Assembly: GCF_020085105.1 (NCBI RefSeq)
Contig: NC_058055.1
Coordinates: 29,461,872 to 29,525,871, forward strand
Reading direction: 5' to 3'
DNA from: Siniperca chuatsi
Lineage: Eukaryota; Chordata; Actinopteri; Centrarchiformes; Sinipercidae
DNA: 64,000 nt
Shown in pieces: positions 52,823 to 64,000 of this stretch (the stretch's first letter is position 1; each line of letters begins with the position of its first letter). The notes under the pieces are model-generated. The model was not told where the DNA came from. It saw only the letters and a program-made list of their open reading frames with translations, and searched no databases. The position numbers and the translations under genes were made by a program.

Positions 52823-54620
52823 CAGCAACCAAAAGCTGCCCTGCCCCCTCCCCATATGCCACGCCCCTTCCAACTCTGCCCCCCCCACAACATGAAGTAG
52901 GAGGAGCTTGTCCCTCCCCCTCCCCAAACTGATACTTGTCTGTCTGTCAGAGACTGATGCAGACAGATGGACAATGTTCATGTTTCTGTTTCCTGTTCTG
53001 TTGTTCCTGTTTGGAGGAGGGGGCGGAGCTTCAGAGTTACCTGTCAGTGTTCAGGGGAGCAGTGGGTGGGGCGTATATCTCTGCGGAAACCTCGCCCTGT
53101 CTTCACAAAAGTCCTCAGTTTCAAGCAGGTGTCAGTCAGTGACAGCGTTTCCACTCGCCTCACCGTCACAGCGACGTCTTTGCTCAGTCTGTTAAAGGGT
53201 CACTTGCTAAGTTTACACATCGTCAGTTTACTGACGTGGTTAGAGAATAACCCTGATGATGTCACAGTGATGTAATCAGACTGCAGATGTCTAACATACA
53301 GTCTGTGTAACAAACTGGAGGTGTGGAGGTGCATTATGGGGAATGTAGGATCCAGTGTTTCTGGACTAAAACTCCGGATATCTTTGACCGTTCTGTTTTT
53401 AATCTGTCTCGCTCACAAAAAAACTAAATCACTGGAGTGCTGCCCTGAAAATTCAGCCTGGTGATTGGCTGACAGAGCTGCGTTACATCACGATGTCACA
53501 CATTTACTTCAGTAATAATGAATCAACAAATAAGAATCAGTAATGTAAAAATAAACACTAAATTACATCCAAACAGTAGAGCTAACCTGCCAGCTAAGCT
53601 GGGCTCAACTGTACTGGACACAGAGTTTATCTTTGATGTTCGATTGATTATAAAGATCGATTGATCAAAATGTCCAACACTTTGTTTTTCTAATATTTTC
53701 TCGCTCCCGAATCACAGATTTTAATCGTCGTGTAAGTTCGGATTTGACGCTGTCATGCGCTTCAGTCCCGACATGTTTTTCCCTCGTTGGTCCGGCGGTG
53801 GCGGCGGTGTGAAACGCTGTGACACGCTGACGTGTCACTTCCTGTTGTGTTGGTTCTCCTGGTTCCTCTGGGTTCTGCTGAGGAACGCCCACAGACTGAA
53901 AACATTTATTTTATTTTCACAGAAGCTTTGTTTCCGTTCACAAAGACAAAAATATTAAAACTGTGAAACACGGTGTTGTTCAAACTGAGGCCGAGGGTCC
54001 CAAACAGGGTCTAGTGCTGAGTCACAGCGGTCCAGACCGTCTGAGGTTTTAGTTTTATCATGTGATCACGTCTGTTTGTTCTGATTGATGCAGACATGAC
54101 AAGAAGTCTTCTCTGATTGGTTCATAAAGTCAGCTGGGTCAAATACTGAACAACATTTCTGGGTTCATCGGTCTGTTACAGAGCTGTTGATGTTTGATCA
54201 GTCAGACTACGTGATCAGTAATCAAACTTATTGATCGTCACAGTTTATCAGCGTGTCATTGATTAGAGAAAATTCTGCTGCTGACCCTCGAGCCTCATTT
54301 TCTCAACACCAGACTGACAGACGGACAGGTAGGACAGGTAGGACACACTGACTGTTAGACAGGACGGCTGCTCTGCTCTCACGACGATGATGAAGGTGGA
54401 TTTTCCCTCTCTGCTGTTTATGATTTCAGCTGTCAGACTCTTTTTACCGTCTGTTTGCAGATCAGAGATCCTGAACTAAAAACTGTTGGGACAAAATAAC
54501 GGAAACACGGACAAAAATAAAAAATAACAGAATCCGTCTGAGAGTCGACCTGTGTACATGTTCTTTTTTTCTGATGTTTTTGATCTATTAAAAAACTGTC
54601 AAACTTCTCTTTGAATCGTC
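52823..54620 (+). other. pwwp2a: Probable 3' UTR of pwwp2a
   Basis: No new gene appears downstream on the plus strand. Candidate poly(A) signals are AATAAA at 53550-53555 and ATTAAA at 54587-54592; the latter lies 30 bp after a TGTACA motif of the kind bound by cleavage factor I. The end is not determinable from sequence alone. Confidence 0.4.
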
Positions 54621-57600
54621 GTCATTTAAACTTTGGTTCTTCTTCTGTGGTGATTTTACTGTAGGAGTCGCTCAGCTCAGCGGCAGGCTGGCCGCAGACC
54701 TCAGTCAGATTTTCTCACCTGCAAACAGATGTTTGGTAAACGGGTCTCCAGAGCTGTTTTTACCAAAAATATCAGCAGCAATAAAATAATGGATATTTCT
54801 ATCTTCAGACCTGTTCAGAACTCCACTGAGATTTTTAACAATTTCAGATACAAAGTAGTGGATTTGATGATACTGAAACCTACAAATAATAAAAACTAAA
54901 TGAGATTAACCTGACAACATTTACACAACGTGTTGCTGACTTTAGGTAAAAACATCTCTGATAACCAGAGTGGGAAAATACCAGCAGGCACTGTTCGCTA
55001 TCTGCAGCTAAAATAAGCAACTGTTTGCCACCAAGTTCAACACGACTCTGGTGATCATGTGTTCACGTTGCGTTCGCTGCTCGTTAGTTACTTTAATTGA
55101 CATGTTTATTTCTGTGATGTGACTGAAATATAACGTGACGAAATATTGATCAAATATTGAAGTTCCACATAAGTAATCTGAAATAAAATAAACAGAATAT
55201 TAGATTAGATCGGGTCACATCCAGAAAATATTTAAACTGTTTAAAGTTTAGCGTCTTTACAGACACTCAGTGAATTTTGATTTATTACAGAAACGTGTTC
55301 ATCACATAAAATCAGTCTCAAAACCTTTAATGATCTTTGTCGTCAGTGAAGTGAATCCTGACATCAAAACTAATAAATATTATAAATACCTGTGAGATGA
55401 ACACAGCTGATCAAACCATCTGCTCCGCGGCGGTGGATCAATACTGGTCTGGGACCAGTTTACAGTTCAAACCGATGATTATTGATCCTTTTCACAGCAG
55501 GTCTGTCGACCATGTGACAACCTGCTGATGACATCATCAGTGACACCTGTCTATATAACAAACATTCAGTAGTTTACAGTAAATTCAGATTTCAGTCGCT
55601 TATTAATCGTGTTGTGACATCACTGACCGCTGTAGTCACACATTATAACACGCAAAGCAGTGCATTGTGGGATTGTGAACAGAAACTTTCCTTCCATTGT
55701 GAAATATTTGAGGGAAACAAAAATAAATTTACACTCAAGATTACGAAATAATGGACAAACAGTAAACAGGAAGTGATGTCAGTCACAGCAATCCTCTCTC
55801 TGATGACCTCATCAGTGATACCTGTCTCTCTGATGACCTCATCAGTGACACCTGTCTCTCTCTCTCTGCAGCACAACTCTGAAGAGCTGCTGACGCTGAG
55901 AATCCTGCGCTGTGATTTGCTGAGAGGCTGTGGGTGGAGTCAGAGCGACTGATGATCAATCACATGGACAAATAATCAATATTTAATTTAATTTTAAGTG
56001 AAGAGTTTATATTTATAAAGAGAAGAATATGTGTTGATCAGTTTGATCTGATCACTGAGCGTTTCCATGGATACCAGGTTCAGATTAATAACATCACACG
56101 TTTCATTTTGCGTCCTCCAATCAGCAATCAGATCATTAATCAATCAATCACTAATTAATCAGTTCACAGATTAACGTTTTAGTTCTGATTTCGTACTGAG
56201 CCGATACACACATGAACCTGCAGGTGATCTCTGGTCTCCATGGAAATATGTGCGCAGTGATGTCCCTCACCTGCTGCCCTGCAGGAGGCAGCACAGAGAT
56301 TTACAGCTGCACCTGAACGCACCATCTCTCACAAAAAGCCACAACTCGACCACACAGGTAGACGTGTGGCTCCATCCCTGTCGACACACCTGTCAGGTGC
56401 AGTTTGACACGCAAACTGAAATCAGAGCAGTGAGACATCCTGCAGAGATAGGTCAGGACATGTTAGCCTAGCTTAGCACAAAGACTGGCAGCAAGGGGAA
56501 ACTGTTAGCGTTGCTCTGGTGTTTTTTTGGAATATGGATCAGGTGTAGAAACAGAAACTTTCTTTAGCTTCATTTGTCAACTGTTCGTACCTGCACAGGT
56601 ATGTTCTGACCCCGCCCCCTGCTGTGCGGGTCACTACAAAGTTACTATAAAGTTAATATAAAGTTTCCTTGAATCTTGTTTTTAATTGCAGAGAAAACTA
56701 AGTTCTCAGAGTTTAGTTTGTGAGTTTTTCAGCAGCTGATGATTTTCAGAACATTCATTTAATTTCATTCAAACATTTTCAAATAGCTCACCTTCACCAC
56801 ACTTCCCTGAAAAAAACTTCATTTAAATAAAAACCTGAATATAACTGAACGTCAAACTCAATAAAATATGAAAAATATAAAAAATTTAAATATTTTAATC
56901 CAGGTCCCACAGAGTCCAGGTCCCACAAAGTCCAGGTCCTGCAGTGAAAATAGGTTCAGAGTTTTTACATTTCTGTTTCTACACCTGAGATCCAGCAGCT
57001 GTCCGTTCAAACTGAGCCTCGCGCTAACGTCACTCTTCACCAAGTGGAGATTTACACGTTAAATTAAAACCGGTTGCAGCTCACAAACGTTCTTACGTTT
57101 CGTTGTTACTAAATGTTTACACCTTCTAAGTGCAGGTGTAACTGTCGTTAGCTAACTGGACCAACTGATAAAGCTGACGCTAGCATGCAACATCTGACCC
57201 GTTTAGAGTGAAGAGTAAAAGAGGTGATCTGACCTGAAACCTGATCAATTCTGTTTAATAATAATGGAAGATTTTAAATGTCATTTCACAAAATAACACA
57301 ACTTTCCTCAAAGTATGAAACATTATGCTAACTGAGTAAATAACGTCGGTTATCTTAGCATAATCGGATATTTCCCTCTCATTATAAACTGTCTGCAGAC
57401 AGAAATGAAACGAACACCTACATTTCCTAAAGATTTACTTTTGAGCTTCAAAAACTAATTTTTGGAAGTTATGCTAGCTTGTGATGCTACAGTGACTTCC
57501 TGTTTACTTATCTGATTGCTCTTGATTGGACAGCGCTACAGATGTTTCCTAGCAACAGATTTACAAATTACTTAAGTCTTTAATAGCTGAGCCATTTCTG

Positions 57601-58635
57601 AAGTTTTGAAGGTGCGACCTGATTTAAGGAATCACTAGTTTGAAACTAGTTCGTCGTTACTGAGAACTCAGGAAGGATTTATGTAGTGAAGGATTTATGA
57701 AGCGCTGCTGCAGTCTGAACTGGTGTAAACTGGTTTAAACTGGTCTGAACTGGTTATTTTAAGGTTTGAATCATCCACCGTCACAGATGTTTGTTATTTC
57801 TCTGATCTGAATATGCGATGACAAATGTAGAAAAATGATTATTATTATTATTATTATTGAAATATTGTGTATAAACTGCAGATGATAAATACAATAAAAA
57901 GGTTGCATGGTTGAAACCAGTTTGGTAGTTTTGTTGGTATTGATTAGTGATCAGAGTCGGATGGAACTGATTTTATTTTTTAGATACGTTTTTTATTTTT
58001 TCTTATTTTATTTTATTACAGACACACAAACGTGTTTTCTCTGCAGATGTTTTTAGTTTGGATGGATGAAATAAAATCAGTGTGAATGGGGTTTATTTAA
58101 TAATACCTGCTGATAATGAACATTTTGTTCCGTGAATCTGTTGCAGCGTTATAAAGTGTGAACATGTCAGTTTTAAAGACCAATCAGAACCAGTCAACAA
58201 TGAAAACATCATAACAACAATAAATATTACAGATTAATATTTATTTTCTGTCTGTTTAATTATTTATGGGTCAAATTAACCCACAATCATCATCATAGTT
58301 CAGCACAGACATCAACAACACATCAGTGTGTCCTCACTGACATAAACTCACATTAAGATAAAGTCAAACAGAAGGTAACCGGTATTTTTGTCAAAATGAC
58401 CTGAAACCTCAAAGGAACGTTGTTTCTCTGTTTGAGCTCAGATAAAGTCTGCAGACTGTTCCCTGAGATCCATCACACAGGTAAAGACAGGTGTGTGTGT
58501 GACACATTGCTGTAGAGGAGACGTCAGGGGAATCTGTTATCAGCTCATTGATTGGTCGATGTGTTCAGGAGAAAAAATAAACTGGATTCTTTAAACTCGT
58601 AAAACCAGTGAGAGTTTGTAACTCCAGTGAAACCA
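54621..58635. other. Intergenic or extended 3' UTR, no gene confirmed
   Basis: Mostly AT-rich unique-looking DNA. An (ATT)n run occurs at 57839-57858. AATAAA at 57893-57898 is followed by GT-rich sequence and would make a good poly(A) site for any plus-strand transcript reaching it. One exon-like stretch is listed separately at 55872. Confidence 0.4.
55872..55952 (+). CDS. Candidate small terminal exon, unassigned
   Basis: A strong acceptor (ctctctctctctgcag) leads into 26 open codons, HNSEELLTLRILRCDLLRG and onward, ending in TGA. Two 30-bp copies of ctctctgatgacctcatcag-containing sequence stand immediately before it. It could be an alternative last exon of pwwp2a or chance; I do not recognise the peptide. 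Confidence 0.2.
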   Translation, partial: HNSEELLTLRILRCDLLRGCGWSQSD

Positions 58636-58639
58636 GTCT

Positions 58640-58945
58640 TTTGCTGCGTTCCATATCGCATACCTTTTCTTTTCAGTACCTGCAGCTGCCCTTACAAAGT
58701 ACGCACTGTTGCATGCAGTATGCGTACAATTGGGACATACTGTTGCTTCATAACATTGCGCCTTGAACTTTGACCCTCTTGCTCATGCTGCGCAGAGGAT
58801 TGTGGGTAAAAATAGCCAGAAAAGCATGCTGCAAAATGCGACCGGATGCAGTAGAACATCCTGGTATTTTTGGCATACTGCATTTGACATACTATGTCTT
58901 GGGACATAATAAATAGTATTGTGTTACGGGTATTGGAACGTACCC
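58640..58945. mobile_element. MITE-like element with gcgttccat termini
   Basis: The left end has gctgcgttccatatcgcata. The right end has gggtattggaacgtaccc, whose reverse complement shares the cgttcca core. Internal gcatactgc and gacatactatg motifs recur. This resembles short non-autonomous DNA elements of fish. No coding capacity. Confidence 0.4.
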
Positions 58946-59159
58946 TTTGTGTCATTATTGAGCAGGAGGATTTCTGTGAACAAGACCTGAACTCAGGTAG
59001 AGTCAGAATACCTGTGGACACTAAATATGCTGGAAGTGTCGGTGGTCGACAACCTGAAGAGGAAGTAAATGATTATTGGACACTCTGTCTCCATCAAACA
59101 GGTGAGCAGGTGTTTACCCGAAAAACACCTTTATACAGAGAGCTGAGTCAATCACAATA

Positions 59160-59745
59160 ACAAAACCAGAGAGGCAGTCTGGACCTCAGTGATAATCAAT
59201 AATCAGTGATCATAAACTGCTGTCTCAGTGAGAGTGACACACCTGAACAGGTGAGAAGTGTCTCTCACATGGAGACATGTTTCTGTGTGTTTGTGTGATG
59301 GTTAATAATCTGTTGTTAATCTCTGCGGACTTTCACCTGAAACACACACACTGTCTCTCTCTTCAGTATTCGGTGCTCAATCGTCGAGGAAATCAGACAG
59401 CTGCAGGTGAAATGGAAGACGATGGTCAGGTAAACTGATTATTGATTGATTATTGTGTATAAAACAATCTGTTTCTGTCAGTTAAACAGTCCTGCTGTCA
59501 ATCATTGTCTTACTGCGTGAAGACTGTAAACTGTAGGACAGGTGAACAGGTGGTGGACAGGTGAACAGGTGACCACCCAAGAGAAAATACATATTGATCC
59601 AGCATTCATTACAATATAATTACTAATTACTGTGTTAGAGATGTTGGTTCAATAAAAAAAAGTATTGGATGTTGTTCAAGCTAACATAATCTGAATTTCT
59701 TCATAAAAACTTTATTTGTTTTTTGTTTTGTTCTTGTTTTTTTAC
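59160..59745. other. Intergenic with one exon-like stretch
   Basis: At 59367-59429, between ctctcttcag and GTAAAC, lie 21 open codons in phase 0-0 (YSVLNRRGNQTAAGEMEDDG and one more). There are no partner exons I can join to it and no family match. Otherwise nothing is seen. Confidence 0.2.
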
Positions 59746-59750
59746 AAACC

Positions 59751-60425
59751 TGCTCTGGGGCCTGTACTACGAAGCAAGTTCAACATACCCCGGATCTTTT
59801 TCTGTTTGCTTCACTAACCCAAACACGAGCGTATTTCCATAAAAGGGGTGGTGTTTGCAGCATTTGACCAATCGCAAACATGGACAAGTCTACCGGCAGC
59901 AGAGCGGCATATTTTACAAACTTGGAGCAAACTATATTAGAGAAATACGAAGAAGTTAAACACATAATCCAGCTGAAAGCAGCAGAGCTACTGCTGCCAA
60001 ATGCAGGAAGGACAGATGGCAAAAAATCACTGTGTAAATGTGTAAATTAATGAATAGGCTTATTATATCACTGCCCCATCATTAGGGCATGTACAAGGCT
60101 TTAATGCTTCAGTCTCTGTTTTAAGATGATTTCGGTAAAATGGGTCAATGGGTTTTGTCGTCTCTGAACACTCTCGCCCTCCTCAGAAACCCTCTCACGA
60201 GCCACGCAGCAAGCTTTTATTTTTTTATTCTTTTTAGTCCACGCACCGAGCTCTGCAGGATCTGCTATGAATGGTGATGCCATTTTCCAAGATAACTGAT
60301 TGGTCAGTAGCCTATATAGGCGGTGCTTTTATGCGTGTTGATCTCTTATGTCCAACATAACCTGCTCCAGAGCAGGTTATGTGTTCAGCATAAGTTACCA
60401 TGGCAATCTACCCCGGTAAGAAGTG
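59751..60425 (+). mobile_element. PIF/Harbinger-type element remnant
   Basis: The left end ggggcctgtactacgaagca is a terminal sequence I associate with fish Harbinger-type elements. The element contains a Myb/SANT-like gene fragment (separate entry). Near its right end, two 12-nt arms (cataacctgctc and its reverse complement, 60356-60381) make a near-perfect hairpin. The nuclease gene is missing. Confidence 0.6.
59880..60050 (+). pseudogene. Myb/SANT-like DNA-binding protein fragment (Harbinger accessory gene)
   Basis: An open frame of 56 codons starts MDKSTGSRAAYFTNLEQTIL and continues EKYEEVKHIIQLKAAELLLP. The pattern (FTNLEQ..L.E.YEEVKHII..K...AA) resembles the Myb/SANT-like protein encoded beside PIF/Harbinger nucleases. 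It breaks off before the expected W..IA.R.N helix; the tail is altered and stops early. It is a dead copy. Confidence 0.6.
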
Positions 60426-60429
60426 GACC

Positions 60430-60960
60430 ACCGTCAAACGCTGAATGTAAACAAAGTTTTTGTTTAAATTCAGTGTAGAATAAGTGGAATAAACGGACTG
60501 TGTAGCTCGTCACTCACCTGCGCGCACATGTGCGTCCTTGTGAGCGTACACAAGATACAAAACAGGAACCAACTCATAGAAAACAGCGGATTTCATCATC
60601 TGTCCATCTCTGAAGGTCTGTAGTCATGTCCTGATTGGTTGGTTTGTAGTCGTGTTCTGATTGGTTGGTGTGTAGTCACTGTGGTCTTACACTTACAAGT
60701 TGAGTCTGGCTTTAAGGGTTTACAGGACTCTGGTCATTAAACAACAAAATATCCTCTCATTTTTCAACTTGTTTAAAAATGCTTTCATAGCTTAAAGAGG
60801 TACTGTTTTGAGCTGTAAACTAAATTATATGACTGTACTGTGATGAAACACATCAGTGCTGGTGTTAATATTGACATTCTTACCAAATTTATGAAAATCT
60901 GCATTTCACAAGTTGTTAATGGCTCAACACACCATCTACTGTTTTAAGTCACCCATGGGG
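60430..60960. other. Intergenic, small duplication
   Basis: A 31-bp tandem duplication around tgtagtcgtgttctgattgg occurs near 60610-60675. Nothing else recognised. Confidence 0.4.
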
Positions 60961-60964
60961 AACA

Positions 60965-61270
60965 TTCTACTGCGAACATCTTCCATTGTAGAAACCCCCA
61001 AACCCGACAGAAGGAGCAGGGTCAGTGTACAGATGGATGTCGTGCGGGTGAGTGTATCTCATATAAGAAGGTGCTCCCTTTCCATTTGGGGAGAAAGTTG
61101 AACCAAACATGGAGTTCAGCACGACTTGGACTGTGCAGGGAGATGAAACGGTTAGTGTATTCAGTGAAGATGGAAAGTGATAGAGGCTCACCCTTGGAGA
61201 ATGATACGTAGGTGAAATTGAGGTGACCTAGGAGGGAGAGAAGTTGGCATTTGGTGCAACATGGACGCAA
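60965..61270 (-). pseudogene. DIRS/Ngaro-like retroelement fragment (RT end to RNase H)
   Basis: Minus-strand frames give QLLSLLGHLNFTYVSFSKGE, then (other frame) LNSMFGSTFSPNGKGAPS, and finally IHLYTDPAPSVGFGGFYNG. The order (QLLSLLGHLNFA..., a W/F..FL..W.G element, then L.TDA.PS.GFGG) is what I know from the RT thumb and RNase H of tyrosine-recombinase retroelements in fish. Frame shifts and the stop context show it is dead. The element class is likely but not proven. Confidence 0.6.
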
Positions 61271-61497
61271 GGGGGAAATTGGCTTAGTGTGGGTGGGAAT
61301 AGAGCAGGAAGAGGCTGGGTGAGACAGGGCACCACATGTGGAGCATGGTAAGACTGCATGGGTGGCAAGGATGCGGCAGTAAATTTAATTATCAAGGAGG
61401 CAGAGTGGATGTGATATAGTAGAAACCATTGGAGGGCCAGATTAAGGATGATGGCCATGTAATTGTCCATTTCCTGTCGGAAAAATTGTGAATTCCA

Positions 61498-62140
61498 GTG
61501 CCAAAAGCCCCTACTGAAGCCAGCTGCTGTGGTTGCTGGAAGTGCACGGCTGGGGGCGCTGACATCCCGGTGCAAGGAGCCCCAGTTAGAGCAAGCTGCT
61601 GTGGTTGTTTAACCTTGCTAGGCAGCTGGACTTGCGAGATCATGAAATCACGAGAATCCATCTTGCCAGGCTTCGAGCTATGCACTTGTGTCCACACCAC
61701 GGTTCGTTTGCACCGATCAGCGTCCTGTGAGGAAGTACTGGCATGACCTGCGGGCGTGTCCTAACGCTAGGTGAGCGTGATGACATGTGTGAGAAGTGAC
61801 TGTCGAAAACCACAATGCTAAAGATGTTAGCTTATATGCTGCTAGCATCAGTTATATCAGAGTTGGAGAGTATTTCTTCTTTGAAGGAAGAGCAACGGCA
61901 CTGAAGCTTTTCTACTGGCTGGCTTTGGTAAGAGTTTGTCTACATTATGGTCCGTTGATCTGATTAGTTGAAGTTCGCCCCTGATAGATCCTGGTGCCAG
62001 GAGCCCTGGCTAGAGGGAGCTGCTGCGGTTGCTGGAAGTGGGCAGCAGGAGACGGTGGCATCCCAGTGCCGGGTTCCCCTGCTAAGACTGGCTGATGTGA
62101 TTGCTAGAGCTGGGTGACAGGAGGCGCTGACATAATTGCC
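61498..62140. repeat. Imperfect 60-75 bp repeats around gctgctgtggttgctggaag
   Basis: Copies at about 61510-61570 and 61585-61615, then 61985-62055 and 62060-62125. They are interrupted by 350 bp of other sequence. The motif ggcgctgacatcccggtgc recurs with small changes. Confidence 0.6.
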
Positions 62141-62189
62141 CTGGATGATGTAGGCTGCTGTTGTCGGTAGTTTTGTAGTTAAGACCACC

Positions 62190-62300
62190 TAAACCTAGAC
62201 CAAGTCATGATCAAGACCAGAGTGTATTGAGACCGAGACAAGACCAAGACTTTGAGGTGTTGAGACCAAGTCAAGACCAAGACCAAGACCAAGCAAAAAC
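62190..62300 (+). repeat. Degenerate (AAGACC)n simple repeat
   Basis: Runs of gaccaagaccaagacc and gagaccgagacaagacc. Confidence 0.75.
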
Positions 62301-62524
62301 ATAACTTAGGAACAACAATTTGTCACCAAATGACCTGTCCCCACAATTTCTCATAAAGTTAAATAAATTTGGGTAGCGTGCACACCTAGCTATATGGCAA
62401 ATAGCTGGCAAGCAATTGAAACTAGTGCCCTGAATCATACAGTATATACATACCGTAAAATTTTAATGAATAGCCCGGGCTTTTATTTGTGTCCATCACT
62501 GAACTCAACCTGCCTATATTCGGG

Positions 62525-62765
62525 ACAGGCCTTTAAAGGGATAGTTTGGGTATTTTGAAGTGGGGTTGTATGAGGTACTTATCCGTAGATAGTGTATTAC
62601 CTAAAGTAGACGGCAATCAGTTCGCCCACAGTTTGGAAAAACGGACCAGAGTCCCAGCAGGGAAGCAGAGCAATGCACTGCTGTGGATGTGCATTGCTCT
62701 GCTTCCCTGTCTGCATCTCCAAACTGGGGGCTAGCTGACTGCTGTTTTTCTTTGGGCCCTCTGCA
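62525..62765. repeat. Dispersed repeat (tttaaagggatagtttgggt start)
   Basis: Contains ttgaagtggggttgtatgag and gtgtattacctaaagtagac, strings I associate with a repeat found in many fish UTRs and introns. It also contains two inverted ggaagcagagcaatgca-type arms (62660-62710). Name unknown. Confidence 0.5.
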
Positions 62766-62769
62766 GTCT

Positions 62770-63840
62770 ACTCGGTGGTTAGATTGAATAGGTTTAAACT
62801 GTGATTTGTTAGTCCATAGTATGTTCAGTTGCTATTCCGTGATCCAAACAGTGCTAACCCTAGACTAACCCCTAACTATTTCTATTTTGAAGCTTTAAGA
62901 ATAGCTTTGCTAAAGCAACACACCTGTTAATTCCAACTTGTTACAAGCATTATTGTGCACATGACACATAAACCTGTTCCTATTTAAATCTGCACAGATT
63001 TTAATGTTAAGCTTCCAATTTCTTTTACCAATGACTGCTGATTTCTTATATTCTTATTTAACTGTTGCTCAGAGGTATCTTCTGCCCTTTCAGTTGTCAC
63101 TCTGGTTGAACCAAACCCTTCAAACAAAATAACATCTATTTGTAAAGAGGACTTTCTACAACCTAAAAGCACGAAAGACCATTCAAAAATATAGAGTATT
63201 CCTCTCAGCCATCTGACTGTACCGAATGAAGCTTTTGTGGCAGGTGACTCCAAACTTGTGAGCAGTAGTGTATGTGACCTCCCAGCAAACATTTGCTCAA
63301 CCGGCATCGAGGCCACCGAGTCCAATAGACGTCACATCACAACATGACTTTATTTCGATCATTTGCCAACATTTAAAAATAATCTTAGGGGAATGGTGAT
63401 TTCAAGGAAAAGGTATTTTTGTAACCGAATAAACACTGTATAAAATTACAATAGAAAGTGGAAAGGAAACTTTTTTTCTTGCGCACTAACAATAAAAGTA
63501 CTCCCTTTGGCCTCCAACGCATGCGCAACAGGTGATATCAGTTCCACGTCGAGTTCAACAGGAGGGGCATGCGGGTTGCACCGGAGCGATGTGTTCTTGA
63601 AAATGAAACACGTGCATAGTCGAGTGGCAAAGCAGTTTTCCCTTGCATTAGTCCTGTGAACTTTCGGTTATTTTTAGGACCCATTCTTCTCTATTTTCCA
63701 GTCTTTATTTATAGCAAGAATGGTGATAGCTTCTGATGTTCTGGTTTAAAGATGTTGTACTTTGGGTAACATTAAATTTTTTTAGCATAATGCACTTTAT
63801 ATCCTGAAGTTTTTCGAAGAGTATTAGGCCATGTATTAAT
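62770..63840. other. Intergenic, no gene recognised
   Basis: No splice-supported coding sequence. The string caggtgactccaaacttgtg near 63240 resembles terminal sequence of old DNA transposons, but this is not enough to call. Confidence 0.4.
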
Positions 63841-63842
63841 AA

Positions 63843-63945
63843 AACGGTGTCGTCCCTCATTCGTCCAGGAGTGTTCCATCGTAGAAAAGGTTTCAATCGT
63901 AGTCATCTGGACACTGTTTTCAGAATCAAGATGTTTCGGCTCCGA
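63843..63945 (+). repeat. Second copy of the repeat nested in the LINE at 4297-4590
   Basis: The segment acggtgtcgtccctcattcg and the following 70 bases match the 4297-4375 region with few changes. It then continues into gttttcagaatcaagatgtt, the inverse form of the 4530-4555 segment. A 17-bp tandem pair (atgtattaatgcttgat) follows up to the window edge. Confidence 0.75.
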
Positions 63946-64000
63946 AATGTCTTGTAATGTATTAATGCTTGATGTCATGTATTAATGCTTGATTTTAAAG

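Noticed and set aside
51851..52981. A 376-codon Glu-rich minus-strand frame opposite pwwp2a exon 2
   Set aside because: It is the antisense of serine and proline triplet tracts (GAGGAG runs). The plus strand is the conserved one.

Overview
The window reads as nuclear DNA of a ray-finned (teleost) fish. It has spliced vertebrate genes with short introns, Tc1-like elements of the IR/DR type common in fish, L2-type and R2-type LINE remains, a Harbinger-type fragment, and a very high load of minisatellites. Nothing prokaryotic is present. All gene models were built by reading exons, splice sites and reading-frame phase directly and comparing with protein families from memory. No alignment was run.

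Layout. (1) 1-1720: the last three coding exons and 3' UTR of a deoxycytidine/deoxyguanosine kinase gene. Its final-but-two exon is preceded by a 40-bp tandem array that is made of copies of its own 3' splice site. (2) 1730-11800: intergenic, with a broken L2-type LINE that has itself been hit by a roughly 294-bp insertion, and two Tc1-like transposons lying side by side. (3) 11813-25113: a complete 15-exon SLC22 (organic anion transporter-like) gene of 580 codons. Its introns carry three minisatellites, one of which is made of copies of a 5' splice site, and a 4.7-kb intron filled with LINE and dispersed repeats. (4) 26972-41798: a 14.8-kb array of a 12-bp unit (about 1,230 copies) with higher-order structure. 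(5) 42569-52822: pwwp2a, two coding exons. Its 7.4-kb intron holds a 5.1-kb CpG-dense array of 30-bp and 15-bp modules. The coding sequence carries an apparent 1-nt deletion immediately before the PWWP domain. (6) 52823-64000: probable long 3' UTR and intergenic DNA with Harbinger-type, DIRS-type and other repeat remains.

No operon-like or novel enzymatic system was found. The distinctive feature of the window is structural: tandem arrays make up roughly a third of it. At two or three places the array unit is itself a copy of a splice junction, so decoy splice sites have been multiplied next to real exons. The frameshift in pwwp2a is the observation with the most direct consequence for annotation.
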